From positions 215,336-279,335 of the forward strand of contig CAVPFW010000026.1 in the NCBI GenBank assembly GCA_963703855.1: a DNA stretch of 64,000 nt, in the 5' to 3' direction. Position 1 is the stretch's first letter. The number at the start of each line of letters is the position of its first letter. Of the stretch, positions 25,913-34,622 are shown in pieces. This stretch comes from AP-15 sp963703855 (lineage in GTDB: Bacteria > Pseudomonadota > Alphaproteobacteria > ATCC43930 > CGMCC-115725). A program made the position numbers and the translations under genes. Under the pieces are notes generated by a model. That model was not told the DNA's origin. It saw only the letters and a program-made list of their open reading frames with translations, and did not search any database.

Positions 25913-26415
25913 CGTTTGGCCTCCGTTGCATTGGGGTGATTGATCGGGGCGTCCGCCAGGTACTCGGCGAAGCGCTCGAGGGTGCTGGTCCAGCCGCGCC
26001 GATGGGCGTCGCGCGCCGCGACGGTCTCGAATACGGCCTGGTGCAGGGTCAGCTCGGTCTTGCCGTCGAGGTCGGCGAAGGTCACCGTGACCACGGTTTC
26101 GTGGCCGGGTTCGCCCTCGGCATCCTCCCAGGCAAAGGTGAAGACCAGCCGCTCCGGCTCGACGACCTCGCGATAGACCCCCCGCCGAACATGCACGGTG
26201 CCCGCCGGCGAGCGCATCGCAGCCCGGAAGGTGCCGCCCGGCCGCACGTCCATGTCGCAGTAGAGCGTGGTGAAGCCCTGCGGCCCCCACCAGCGCGCCG
26301 CCCGGTCGGGCTCGGTCCACGCCCGGAACACGAGGTCGCGCGGGGCATCGAGGATGCGGGTGATGACGAGCTCCCGTTCCGCCGTCGCCGCGGCGGTGCT
26401 AGTCCTTGCGTCCAT
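25909..26415 (-). CDS. SRPBCC/AHSA1-domain protein
   Basis: A 168-residue protein with the START-like fold: ELVITRILDAPRDLVFRAWT and WWGPQGFTTLYCDMDVRPGG (the hallmark N-terminus), then TVHVRRGVYREVVEPERLVF, VTVTFADLDGKTELTLHQ and the final helix RGWTSTLERFAEYLAD. It probably binds a hydrophobic ligand. The start at 26415 overlaps the 3' end of the ArsR gene by 17 nt, and its stop overlaps DUF899. The in-frame extension to 26754 is an antisense-type shadow of the ArsR gene. Confidence 0.85.
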   Translation of the reverse strand: MDARTSTAAATAERELVITRILDAPRDLVFRAWTEPDRAARWWGPQGFTTLYCDMDVRPGGTFRAAMRSPAGTVHVRRGVYREVVEPERLVFTFAWEDAEGEPGHETVVTVTFADLDGKTELTLHQAVFETVAARDAHRRGWTSTLERFAEYLADAPINHPNATEAKR

Positions 26416-26749
26416 CCGTGTTCTCCCTGGTCTGCAACTCGCCGAGGTATTCGCCCAAGCGATCGAAGCTCTCGTCCCAGAACCGGCGGTAGTGCTCGAG
26501 CCATTGCGCGGCATCCTTGAGCGGCCCGGCATCGAGCCGGCGCGGCCGCCACTGGGCCTGGCGCCCGCGCGCGACCAGGCCGGCGCGCTCCAGCACCTTG
26601 AGGTGCTTGGAAATGGCGGGGAGGCTGATCGCGAAAGGCTCGCCGAGCTCGGTGACCGAAGCCTCGCCCGCGGCGAGACGCGCAAGGATCGCCCGCCTGG
26701 TCGGGTCGGCGAGGGCGGCGAAGGTGGCGGTGAGGTGGTCGGGCGACAC
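26399..26749 (-). CDS. ArsR-family transcriptional regulator
   Basis: A 116-residue winged-helix repressor: TFAALADPTRRAILARLAAG, then VTELGEPFAISLPAISKHLK (recognition helix) and VLERAGLVARGRQ (wing). There are no metal-binding Cys pairs, as is usual for ArsR partners of SRPBCC proteins. The start is a GTG at 26749 with only a weak ribosome site. It heads the operon with SRPBCC and DUF899 genes and probably autoregulates at the AT-rich inverted repeat just upstream. Confidence 0.87.
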   Translation of the reverse strand: MSPDHLTATFAALADPTRRAILARLAAGEASVTELGEPFAISLPAISKHLKVLERAGLVARGRQAQWRPRRLDAGPLKDAAQWLEHYRRFWDESFDRLGEYLGELQTRENTDGRKD

Positions 26750-26763
26750 TTCAAGATTACCGT

Positions 26764-26792
26764 CCGGTTATGTAACTATATGGTTATATGCG
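26764..26792. promoter_or_regulatory. AT-rich inverted repeat upstream of the ArsR gene
   Basis: The segment ttatgtaactatatggttatatg contains TAAC-tatatg-GTTA half-sites in an otherwise GC-rich area, 15-45 nt before the ArsR start. Both the position and the composition fit a promoter overlapped by an ArsR operator. Binding is inferred. Confidence 0.45.
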
Positions 26793-26958
26793 TGGCTCCG
26801 AGCGGTTGTCAAGCCCCTCCGGCCAGTCTCGCGATCGGTCGCGTTCCGTGATCTCGGCAAAGCGCTCGACGCGTTGATTGCGTCCGGATCGGCAGGCCTC
26901 GGGCGTGATAGAATGCGGATTCCTGCCACGTCTCGAACATCGTCATGGAGGTGCGCCG

Positions 26959-27708
26959 ATGGGTAAGCTCGATGGGAAAGTCGCGCTGGTGACCGGCTCC
27001 GGCCGCAATATCGGCCGCGCCACGGTGCTGAAGCTGGCCGGGGAAGGGGCGCATGTCGTCGTCAACGCCCGCACCAACCAGGCCGAGGCCGACGAGGTCG
27101 CGCGCGAAGCCCGCGACCGCGGGGTCAAGGCGCTCGCCATCCTCGCCGACATCGCCAAGAAGGACCAGGTCGACGCGATGGTGGCGAAGGCGCTGGCCGA
27201 GTTCGGGCGCATCGACGTCCTGATCAACAATGCCGCGATCCGGCCGCACAAGCCCTTCACCGAAGTGACCGTGCAGGATTGGGAGCACGTCCGCGGGGTC
27301 GTCCTGGACGGCGCGCTCTATTGCACGCAGGCGGTGATCCCGTCGATGGTCAAGAACAATTACGGCCGCATCCTGTTCTTCACCGGCGAAGGCGCCTTCA
27401 CCGGCGGCAGCGGGCGCGCCCACGTCTCGGCGGCGAAGATGGGCCTGGTCGGGCTGGCGCGGGCCTTGGCCTCCGAGTTCGCCGCGCAGAACATCCGCGC
27501 CAACGTGGTCTCGCCCGGCAGCATCGATACGAGGCGCGACAATCCCGAATGGTATCGCGGGCATGCGCCGAGCGCCGCCGGCATCCCGCTTGGCCGCCAA
27601 GGGCATGTCGACGAGATCGCCGCCACCTGCCTCTTTCTGGTCAGCGACGACGGCGGCTTCATCACCGGCCAGACCATCCACGTCAACGGCGGCACCGGCT
27701 ACTACTGA
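26959..27708 (+). CDS. SDR-family oxidoreductase with altered active-site residues
   Basis: A 249-residue Rossmann protein: cofactor loop TGSGRNIGRATVL (TGxxxxxG), NNAAIRPHKPF and a C-terminal FITGQTIHVNGGTGYY tail. The usual catalytic tetrad is changed. The Ser strand reads ILFFTGEGAFTG, and the YxxxK element reads HVSAAK, so Tyr is replaced by Val while Lys is kept. GGAGG lies 7 nt before the ATG at 26959. It may bind NAD(P) without standard catalysis, or use the His next to the Val. Confidence 0.82.
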   Translation: MGKLDGKVALVTGSGRNIGRATVLKLAGEGAHVVVNARTNQAEADEVAREARDRGVKALAILADIAKKDQVDAMVAKALAEFGRIDVLINNAAIRPHKPFTEVTVQDWEHVRGVVLDGALYCTQAVIPSMVKNNYGRILFFTGEGAFTGGSGRAHVSAAKMGLVGLARALASEFAAQNIRANVVSPGSIDTRRDNPEWYRGHAPSAAGIPLGRQGHVDEIAATCLFLVSDDGGFITGQTIHVNGGTGYY

Positions 27709-28066
27709 CGCCGGTCCGGCGACCCGACACCGCAGACCGCGACCAAGCGAGCTGTACGAGAACCGGGCGGAGATTGTGCGAGGGATTCCCACGGTCCGAT
27801 TTTCGATGACTTCACCTATCAAGCGCGGTCAAGCCCGCGCGTCGTTTATTTCACAGTTGGGGGTCTCCTCGCCTGTCTAGCAGCTTAGCGACAAGGCTGA
27901 AGGCGATGAGCTGCAGCGCTGGCTCGGAGCAGCCAAACCGCGTGACGATACGATGCGGGATGCTGCCTGGCCCGCGTCGAGAGGGGAAGCGGCTGATCGG
28001 CGCGCGGGCTGGCTCCGGGGCTTAATCGTGTAGTTTGGAGCAATTGGGCCCAAAGGGCCCGGATAG
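27709..28066. other. intergenic region, no clear gene
   Basis: About 360 nt follow the SDR gene. The reverse strand at 27860-27970 has a short open frame (…EPALQLIAFSLVAKLL) that could be a transposase remnant, but it is too short to classify. Confidence 0.3.
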
Positions 28067-28342
28067 ATGCTCCGTAAAATCGATAATTTCCTGGCGAGCC
28101 GTCTCTGGGCTTTAGGAGTTTTATTCGTTGTACTGATGATCTTCGGTGGCTGGCTTTTTGAGGGAGAGCGGCCGTTCTGTGGATGGGACGGAGTGTTTTT
28201 CAACATTTCGTGGTGCCCCAAACCGACCGCAAAGGAGCTGCGGGTAGCGCGCGCGAGGGCAAGGGAAAGAGAGCGCGACGACCCGATTGAGCACACGATC
28301 ATTCACCTGATTAGATTGTTCTCGCCCGATTACCAGCCCTGA
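28067..28342 (+). CDS. small membrane protein, hypothetical
   Basis: A 91-residue protein with one hydrophobic helix (residues ~13-30, LWALGVLFVVLMIFGGWLF), two Cys (FCGWDG and SWCPKP), and a strongly charged helix RVARARARERERDD. Codon use is less GC-rich than in neighbours. The ribosome site is weak. No family is recognised. Confidence 0.4.
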   Translation: MLRKIDNFLASRLWALGVLFVVLMIFGGWLFEGERPFCGWDGVFFNISWCPKPTAKELRVARARARERERDDPIEHTIIHLIRLFSPDYQP

Positions 28343-28573
28343 AAATTCGTGGGACTGATAGCGGCGCAGCGTTCTATTGACGACTAACTCGTCGGCTCGA
28401 TACCGAAGACCCGACCATAGGGAACGGCTCCCCTGCCCGCCAAAAAGTTGCGGTGATAGTTTGGCATCACCGTGTCCCGGCCGCGCCGATGAGGTGATGG
28501 GTTTTGTTGCGCTCATTCCATCTTACGTTACTACTCATCGTACTATGGTGATCACTACCGATGGACGATCATT

Positions 28574-29188
28574 TCACGGAAAGACTTTTCTCTGGTGGGC
28601 GTTAGGGTAAAGGTTCCACTTCGGTTCATATCCGGGTTTCACCAAATCAACCGCAACTGAGCCGTGGCGGGGACCCAATATGCCGGGCTCGACGATAACC
28701 ACTCCATCAAACACCTGTGGATCACAAACTGCCCCAATGCTTTTTGTACCGTGGCCCATATACTCTCCAAGGAGCTCACTCTCCTTGAAGGTTGCATTCA
28801 ACGGCTGACGCTTCGAGCGGCTGCCCGAGATGGCGCCATAGGCTTTTCGGTGGAAGGTTCCATCGAGGTGATAGCTCAAATGTGGATTCCAATCATCCCC
28901 GCGCGGAAACATGATGAATATCTCACCCTTCCGCGAGCACCGGACCCACAACGTCAACCAAAGATCAGACCCATCCCGGATCGCCACCGCGTACTTTTGT
29001 TCACCGGATACCGGATGAAGTTTCATCAGTCCAACCTTCGGACTGGTATTACGACGCATCATCAATTCATCGAAGATGCCTTGCCACTCCTTTAACTCCT
29101 CCGGTGTGCTCGTCGCGGGATCAACACACTGATATTTGAGCCACCCTTCAAAATTTAGAAGATCGTCTTCGCTAATGAACTCGTCCAT
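28574..29188 (-). CDS. hypothetical protein, low-G+C orphan
   Basis: A 204-residue soluble acidic/basic mixed protein starting MDEFISEDDLLNFEGWLKYQ. Visible blocks are AVAIRDGSDLWLTLWVRCSR and GEIFIMFPRGDDWNPHLSYH, which suggest a beta-rich domain, and AVDLVKPGYEPKWNLYPN. Ribosome site AAAGGAGATGATCCG is strong, so it is probably expressed. The G+C content is clearly below that of flanking genes, which suggests recent acquisition. I recognise no family. Confidence 0.6.
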   Translation of the reverse strand: MDEFISEDDLLNFEGWLKYQCVDPATSTPEELKEWQGIFDELMMRRNTSPKVGLMKLHPVSGEQKYAVAIRDGSDLWLTLWVRCSRKGEIFIMFPRGDDWNPHLSYHLDGTFHRKAYGAISGSRSKRQPLNATFKESELLGEYMGHGTKSIGAVCDPQVFDGVVIVEPGILGPRHGSVAVDLVKPGYEPKWNLYPNAHQRKVFP

Positions 29189-29251
29189 CGGATCATCTCC
29201 TTTATTAAGGCTTGTGCTGTAATAAAGTATGCGAGGGCGAAGCCCGCTAAC

Positions 29252-29395
29252 CTAATCTAATCGCTTCCGCCTGATTTTCCACAAGCGGCAAGGTAGGCGG
29301 CCCAGTCGGCGGCCTTGGCGACTTTGGTGCCGGCGACCGCGCGCTTCGTTGAGGGCGTGCCGCGCCTCGAGGTATTGCGCGGATTCGGGCCTCAC
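29252..29395 (-). pseudogene. remnant of the HEPN partner of the MNT gene
   Basis: The frame starts at a GTG (29395) that overlaps the MNT stop (29392) as GTGA, exactly where a HEPN toxin gene begins in MNT-HEPN modules. The N-terminal residues (RPESAQYLEARHALNEAR) fit a HEPN start. After about 18 codons the frame breaks, and a second reading frame gives VAKAADWAAYLAACG before a stop near 29257. A HEPN protein is normally ~110-140 residues, so most of it was lost. Confidence 0.5.
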
Positions 29396-29715
29396 AGATC
29401 GACGCCGTCGCGGCGGATCTCGTGCATCAGCGGGGTGCGGTCGCGGTAGGAGCCCGCCCGGAACGGCCGCGCCTCCAGAAAGGCGCCGGTCTCGGCCAGA
29501 ATGTCGGTTCTGAGGTCTGCCAGAAGGTGGAATTCGTGCCAGCGATCGGTCAGGTCTTCGAGAAACACCGCGATGTCGTAGTCGTAATCCTCGTGTGCGT
29601 CGCCGCGCGCACGCGAGCCGAACAGGACCAGCCGCTCGATGCGATCGCCATAGATCGCGCCGAGAGACTTGCGGATATGCCGCAAGATAGGGTCGTCGCA
29701 CAGTTTCCCGGACAT
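29392..29715 (-). CDS. minimal nucleotidyltransferase (MNT, MntA-like antitoxin)
   Basis: A 107-residue protein with the Pol beta-type motif GSRARGDAHEDYDYD (Gly33-Ser34, Asp45, Asp47), the signature of MNT antitoxins that AMPylate HEPN toxins. Length is right for the family. Its partner gene downstream is broken, so the module is probably a neutral fossil unless another HEPN protein is encoded elsewhere. Confidence 0.8.
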   Translation of the reverse strand: MSGKLCDDPILRHIRKSLGAIYGDRIERLVLFGSRARGDAHEDYDYDIAVFLEDLTDRWHEFHLLADLRTDILAETGAFLEARPFRAGSYRDRTPLMHEIRRDGVDL

Positions 29716-30165
29716 AAGCCGTTCTCCGAGGCGAAGCTGTCATATGCCAAAGGCCTACCGCCGGCGCAAGATTTCGGAGGCGCGGGGCGGCCGATCCGGC
29801 GGGTAGTGGTCCACTTCTGACGGATGCCACCCATTCTTCCGGTCACACCGGCCCACGGGTCCGGCCTTCGGCCGGCCCGAGAGCCTGCCCCTGGCCCGAA
29901 CAGGGGACAGGCTTCGGCCGGTGCTTATGGCGGGGGTGGGTCCCGGCCTGCGCCGGGAAGACCAAGATAGGAGATGACGAATTATTTCAGACGGCAGCAC
30001 CGGGGAGCCGAACGGATGTGATCGGACGGCGACGGTGGCAGACGTGAGACGCCTGCCACTAGTGCTCAGACGCAGACACACGATTCACTTGGCGGCGGCC
30101 GGACCCGTGGGCCGGGAAGACAAGAAGGTGAGCATCGCACTAAATCATCCGAATGCGTCTGAACA
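29716..30165. repeat. extragenic repeat region with an 18-bp inverted pair (29849-29866 and 30097-30114)
   Basis: CGGCCCACGGGTCCGGCC (29849-29866) and its exact complement (30097-30114) bracket about 230 nt. The interior contains a further copy-like gtcccggcctgcgccggg piece. The arrangement resembles a MITE or paired extragenic palindrome. No gene is seen. Confidence 0.55.
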
Positions 30166-31380
30166 CTAATACTGACCCCTCGGTTCGAGGCCGAAGGCGT
30201 GTTGGCCGTACATGGTGCCGACCGCGTCCCAGTTGAGGCTGACGTGGCGGGCGACGGCGTTGACGTCGCGCCAGGCGCGCTGGATCGGGTTGCTGAGGAG
30301 CAGGCCGGCGCCGCCGGTCGAGGCGTTGAGGGCTTCGACCGCCTGCAATGCGAGCCTGGTGGCGTAGGCCTGGTTGCGGCGGGCGCGGATGCGGTCGGCG
30401 ACGGTGATTTCTTCGCCGGCGTGCAGCTTGGCGATCGCGATGCGCATGTCGGTGAGGAGAATGAGCTCGGCGGCTTCGACTGCGGCGGACGCCTCGGCGA
30501 GGCGCAGCTGGACCGTGGCGAACTCGGCCATCGCGAGCCCGCCGCCGGCGAGCGCGCCGCGGGTCCGGCGGCCGGTGGTCATCTCGAGATAGGCGGCGAG
30601 GGCGCCCTTGGCGGCACCGACCGCGGTCGAAGCCAGCATCGAGGCGCCGAGCACCAGGAGCGGCAGGCGGTAGAGCGGGTTCGAGTGATGTTGCGCGCCC
30701 GGGGTATGGCCGGAGCGCGTGTCGGCAAACAGCAGCACCCGGTGCGTCGGGACAAAGGCGTCGCGGACGATGATGTTCTTGCTGCCGGTGCCGCACAGGC
30801 CGTAGACGAACCAGTTGTCCTCGATCTCGATATCGCCGACCGGCAACAGGAAAAAGGCGCCGTCGTGCGGCGGTGCGCCGCCGGGTTGGGTGATCAAGGC
30901 GCCGAGCCTGATCCAGCTCGAATGGTCGACGCCGCTGGCGAACGACCACTTGCCGCTCAGGACGTAGCCGCCGTCGGCGGGGACCGCGGTCCCGGTCGGG
31001 GCGAAGCAGGCGCAGCTGAACGGGTCGGCGCCGGCGCCCCACAATTCGCGCTGGGCCTCGATCGGGTAGTGGCCGAAGGAGATGCCGTTGGCGAGGGCAC
31101 CATTGACCGCCCAGCCGGTAGAGGCGCAGGCCGCCGAGATCGTCAGCGCGATCTCGAGCGCTGTGACGCCGTCATATTCGAACCCGCCGAACTCCTTGGG
31201 CCGGGTGGTGCGCAGCAATTCGGCGTCGCGGATCTTGGCGATGATGTGCCGGGAAATGGTGCGGTTGCGCTCGGTCTCCTCGGCCAAGGCGCGGATCTCC
31301 GGAACCAGGTCGCGGGCGCGTTGGATCAGCTCTTCCGGGGTCGGCAGCGGTGTGGTGCCGCGGATCGCGGCGCTGGTCAT
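30166..31380 (-). CDS. acyl-CoA dehydrogenase-like flavin monooxygenase (HsaA/HpaB-type group D)
   Basis: A 404-residue protein with the acyl-CoA dehydrogenase fold in the form used by two-component group D monooxygenases: LLRTTRPKEFGGFEYDGVTA, ISAACASTGWAVNGALANGI, YVLSGKWSFASGVDHSSW and GTGSKNIIVRDAFVPTHR. HsaA, HpaB and DszC are members; they need FADH2/FMNH2 from a separate reductase, which is not in this window. I chose ATG 31380, preceded by GGAGAC. The longer in-frame start at 31665 includes unrelated sequence. It probably hydroxylates an aromatic or steroid-like compound. Confidence 0.82.
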   Translation of the reverse strand: MTSAAIRGTTPLPTPEELIQRARDLVPEIRALAEETERNRTISRHIIAKIRDAELLRTTRPKEFGGFEYDGVTALEIALTISAACASTGWAVNGALANGISFGHYPIEAQRELWGAGADPFSCACFAPTGTAVPADGGYVLSGKWSFASGVDHSSWIRLGALITQPGGAPPHDGAFFLLPVGDIEIEDNWFVYGLCGTGSKNIIVRDAFVPTHRVLLFADTRSGHTPGAQHHSNPLYRLPLLVLGASMLASTAVGAAKGALAAYLEMTTGRRTRGALAGGGLAMAEFATVQLRLAEASAAVEAAELILLTDMRIAIAKLHAGEEITVADRIRARRNQAYATRLALQAVEALNASTGGAGLLLSNPIQRAWRDVNAVARHVSLNWDAVGTMYGQHAFGLEPRGQY

Positions 31381-31589
31381 TGGCGTCTCCGATATCGGCC
31401 GATCGTGGGCAAAGCGCGCAGAAAACGCCTCGGACCCGCTTCCGACTCCGGCCGCGGGCGGCGCGCGCCATCCTCCAAGGATTGCCGAGCGACGCCAATC
31501 CATCGCGCAACCCACTCTTAGCTCACGGCTGACCGGTTTAGCAAATCGGATTGCGAGATGATACCCCGCCTCAACCGGCAATACTGCGT

Positions 31590-31673
31590 GACCGGGCTTG
31601 ACCCGGTCATCCACGTCTCCTCCTTGCAAGGCCGGATCGGTTTCAAGACGTGGAGGCCGGGTCAAGCCCGGCC
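31590..31673. repeat. large imperfect hairpin repeat
   Basis: gaccgggcttgacccggtca followed by tccacgtct is mirrored at 31646-31673 (agacgtggaggccgggtcaa, then gcccggcc). Such pairs of 'cttgacccgg' elements are common extragenic repeats in alphaproteobacteria. It sits between the flavin monooxygenase gene and 31801. Confidence 0.6.
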
Positions 31674-31800
31674 GAGGGGGCTTTTTTACTGGGAACGGAC
31701 GAACTCATCGAAAAGACCTGAACCGGACAGCCGTGCCAGGTCGAGCCCGGCCAAGGGGATCTATGGCTGTTCGAGTGTTTTTCCCTGCAACCGGGCGCGC

Positions 31801-32175
31801 TCAACCGGACAGCCGTGGGCAGGTCCGGGCCGCGGCGCGCGCCAGCTTGGCCATACCTTCGGGTGCGACCGCCGGGAAGGCGAGCAGCACCGCCTGGATG
31901 CATGCCTGCGCCCGCTCGCCGGCGGTGAGCAGTTGCGTCACTCGCGCGAGACAGCGTCGCCAGCGCTCGATTTCGTCGGGTGTCGACCCGTAGGCGAGGC
32001 GCAGGGCCTCTGCTACCTCCGATGCCGGACGCATACGATAACGGCGCCGGCCGGACGGGTCGGCGACGGCTTCCACGAGCCGCACCGGACCGAGCGCCAC
32101 CCCGTCGTCGTCGCAGGCAAGCCCGGCTTCGCCGCGCGGGACCAGGCTATAGGCGCGGGCAAATGCGATGGTCAC
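31801..32175 (-). CDS. conserved hypothetical protein
   Basis: A 124-residue protein starting with GTG (MTIAFARAYSLVPRGEAGLA). It contains GLACDDDGVALGPVRLVEAV, then YRMRPASEVAEALRLAYG and a C-terminal helical half with a Cys. I recall related proteins in alphaproteobacteria, but no function is known. GAGGGCGG precedes the GTG. The divergent neighbour is the TetR gene at 32281, so the 105-nt gap may hold a shared promoter. Confidence 0.55.
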   Translation of the reverse strand: MTIAFARAYSLVPRGEAGLACDDDGVALGPVRLVEAVADPSGRRRYRMRPASEVAEALRLAYGSTPDEIERWRRCLARVTQLLTAGERAQACIQAVLLAFPAVAPEGMAKLARAAARTCPRLSG

Positions 32176-32280
32176 GGGCCGCCCTCGATGATATAAACGG
32201 CGTCGGCTTATGTGTTCATGGTCCGTTTCTAATCAAGGCATCAGCACTCAGCCGAGGCGGCGGCGGGAGAGGGGTGAGCG

Positions 32281-32940
32281 ATGGCGACGCTCGACGACAT
32301 CGTTGCGGCGGCGGCCAAGGTGTTCCGCACCAAGGGCTATCACGCCGCCACGGTCCGCGACATCGCCGACGCGGTCGGCATCCTCAAGGGCAGCCTCTAT
32401 CATCATTTCGAGAGCAAGGAGGCGCTGCTCTACCTCGTCGTCAAGGAGCCGATCGCGCAGATGTTCCGGACGATCGCCGCGATCGCCGAGGCCGATTTGA
32501 CGCCGACCGAGAAGCTGCGCCGGGCGATCTTGGCGCATCTGGAAGCCTTCGATCGCCATTACCCGCATCTCTTTGTCTATCTGCGCGAGCGCGAGTCGGT
32601 CAAACGCCGGTTCCGCGAAATGATCGGTTATTCGCCCAAAGAATACGAGCGCCACTGGCAGCAGATCCTGCGCGAGGGGATCGAGAATGGGGAATTTCGT
32701 CCCGATCTCGACATCCAGGTGACGTCGTACGGGCTCTTGGGGATGCTGAACTGGCTCTACAAATGGTACGATCCGCAGGGCCGCCTGAGCGTCCAGGAAG
32801 TCGCCGAGCAATTCACCTCGTTGGCGCTGGCCGGCATTGCCGCGGACCCGCCGCGGGTTGCTCGCACCCGCCGCCGCCCGGCGGCGATGACCGCGAAGCC
32901 GGGGTTTCTCCAAGTTGACAGCTCCGGCTCGGGCGCGTAG
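32281..32940 (+). CDS. TetR-family transcriptional regulator
   Basis: A 219-residue repressor. The N-terminal HTH reads TLDDIVAAAAKVFRTKGYH, ATVRDIADAVGILKG and SLYHHFESKEALLYLVV. The C-terminal ligand-binding domain is helical and ends in a ~25-residue Arg/Pro tail. A strong ribosome site precedes the ATG. It lies 99 nt upstream of the P450 gene in the same direction and probably controls the catabolic genes that follow. Confidence 0.9.
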   Translation: MATLDDIVAAAAKVFRTKGYHAATVRDIADAVGILKGSLYHHFESKEALLYLVVKEPIAQMFRTIAAIAEADLTPTEKLRRAILAHLEAFDRHYPHLFVYLRERESVKRRFREMIGYSPKEYERHWQQILREGIENGEFRPDLDIQVTSYGLLGMLNWLYKWYDPQGRLSVQEVAEQFTSLALAGIAADPPRVARTRRRPAAMTAKPGFLQVDSSGSGA

Positions 32941-33039
32941 GGTCAGCCGTACCAAACGCTTGGTTGGTTCTCCGCAGGAGGAGGGGTCACAAGGTCAAGC
33001 CGCGAGCGGCAAGATGCCCCAGAGGATGGAGGAGGGATT

Positions 33040-34261
33040 ATGGTCACCGCGATTCAGGATGACATGTTCACCCCCGATGTCATCGCCGATCCCTATGCCT
33101 ATTACGGCCGGCTGCGGGACGAAGACCCCGTGCATTGGAACGAGGCCTATGCGTTGTGGGTCGTCACCCGCCATGACGATCTGGTCTGGCTGACCCGGCA
33201 CCACGAGCTGTTTTCGTCGGCGGTGTTCAAAAACGACCCGAGGCCGCCTTATCCCGACATCAACGAGTTGGATCTGGGCCTTTACGAGTACGTCAGGAAC
33301 TACCAGGGCGACCAGTTCATCCAGCACGACCGCCCCGAGCATCTCGAGATGCGCAGGGTGGTCCACGGCTACTTCACGCCCAAGTCGATGGAAGCCTGGC
33401 GCCCGTTTGTTCAGAAGGCGGTCAAGGAGCTCCTCGACGAGGCGGAAGACAAAGGGGCATATGGACGTGATGCGGGATCTAGCGACCCCGCTGCCGGTGC
33501 TGGTGATCGCCCAGATGATGGGCGTCCCCGAGAAGGATCGGCCCTATGTCCGGCAGCTCGCGGAAAAGCTCCTCTATATCGGCCGCGGCGAGCACGACCG
33601 CATGAAGCCGCTGACCGATGGCATGCGGGGCATGGTCGAGTACGTCTCGCCATTGGTCGACGAACGCATCGCCAACCCCGGCGACGATTTCATCTCGGTA
33701 TTGGCGAGCGGCGAGAAGCAGGGCGTGTTCACCCGGCACGAGGTGCTGGTCAACACCTCGCTGCTGCTGTTGGCCGGCCATGAGACGACGATCAATTTAT
33801 TATGTAACGGCACCCTGGCGTTTATGCGCCATCCCGACCAATGGGCATTGCTGAAGCAGGACCCGGCGGGTTTGACCAAGACCGCGACCGAGGAATGCCT
33901 GCGCTATGACTCGCCGGTCATATCCATCCAGCGGATCGCCTCTCAGGATGTCGAGATGCGCGGCAAGGTGTTGCATGAGAAGGATCGCATCCGCTGGTTT
34001 ATTTCATCTGCCAACCGCGATCCGGCAAAGTTTGCCGACCCGGACAAGTTCGACATCACGCGCTGGCCAAACCAGCATGTCGCCTTCGGCTCTGGCGTGC
34101 ATCACTGCCTGGGGGCGACGTTGGCGCGGGTCGAGGGTCAGGAGGTGTTCAAGGCCTTGGCCGAGCGCTTCCCCGACTTGCAGGCGGCGACGCAGGGGCT
34201 CGAATATCAGCCCAGCATCACCTTCCGGTCGCTGAAATCCTTGCCGGTGACCTGGCAGTAG
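33040..34261 (+). pseudogene. cytochrome P450, frameshifted by one extra base in a GGGG run
   Basis: The first frame gives a P450 N-terminus (DPYAYYGRLRDEDPVHW, then EHLEMRRVVHGYFTPKSME). The second frame continues from about 33455 (GHMDVMRDLATPLPVL) with the I-helix LLLLAGHETTINLL, the ExxR EECLRYDSPV and the haem signature FGSGVHHCLGATLARVEGQE. Deleting one G from GGGG at 33454-33457 restores a ~406-residue protein. It is either a sequencing error or a recent inactivation. A 3Fe-4S ferredoxin follows by 10 nt, the usual electron donor for bacterial P450s. Confidence 0.85.
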
Positions 34262-34271
34262 GAGCACGCCA

Positions 34272-34496
34272 TTGGCTCGCAAGCTGCGCGTCCGGGTCGA
34301 TCACGACGTCTGCGTCGGGAACGCCATGTGCGAGACGATCGCCCCAAAGGTGTTTCGCCTCAACGACAACCGCCAGTCGGAAGCCGTCGATCCCGCAGGC
34401 GACAGCCTCGAGAAGATCCTGGAGGCGGCGGAGAACTGCCCGGTCAGCGCGATCTTCGTCGAGGATGCCGACACGGGGGAACAATTGTTCCCGTAG
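34272..34496 (+). CDS. [3Fe-4S] ferredoxin
   Basis: A 74-residue ferredoxin of the P450-partner type: DHDVCVGNAMCETIAPKVF (first two cluster Cys) and AAENCPVSAIFVED (third Cys), with the fourth position lost as in 3Fe-4S forms. It starts with TTG at 34272, 10 nt after the P450 stop, with TAGGAG as ribosome site. It most likely passes electrons to the P450. Confidence 0.9.
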   Translation: MARKLRVRVDHDVCVGNAMCETIAPKVFRLNDNRQSEAVDPAGDSLEKILEAAENCPVSAIFVEDADTGEQLFP

Positions 34497-34622
34497 CCGA
34501 CACGGCAGAGCGGACCGCCGACATCGCCGGGGTTGACAGCCCCGGCTCACCGGCACAGCGTCCGGAAACCAGATCAGCATCTGGTTTGCGGGCCTTGCCA
34601 TCGATCGCAAAGGAGCTGGGTT

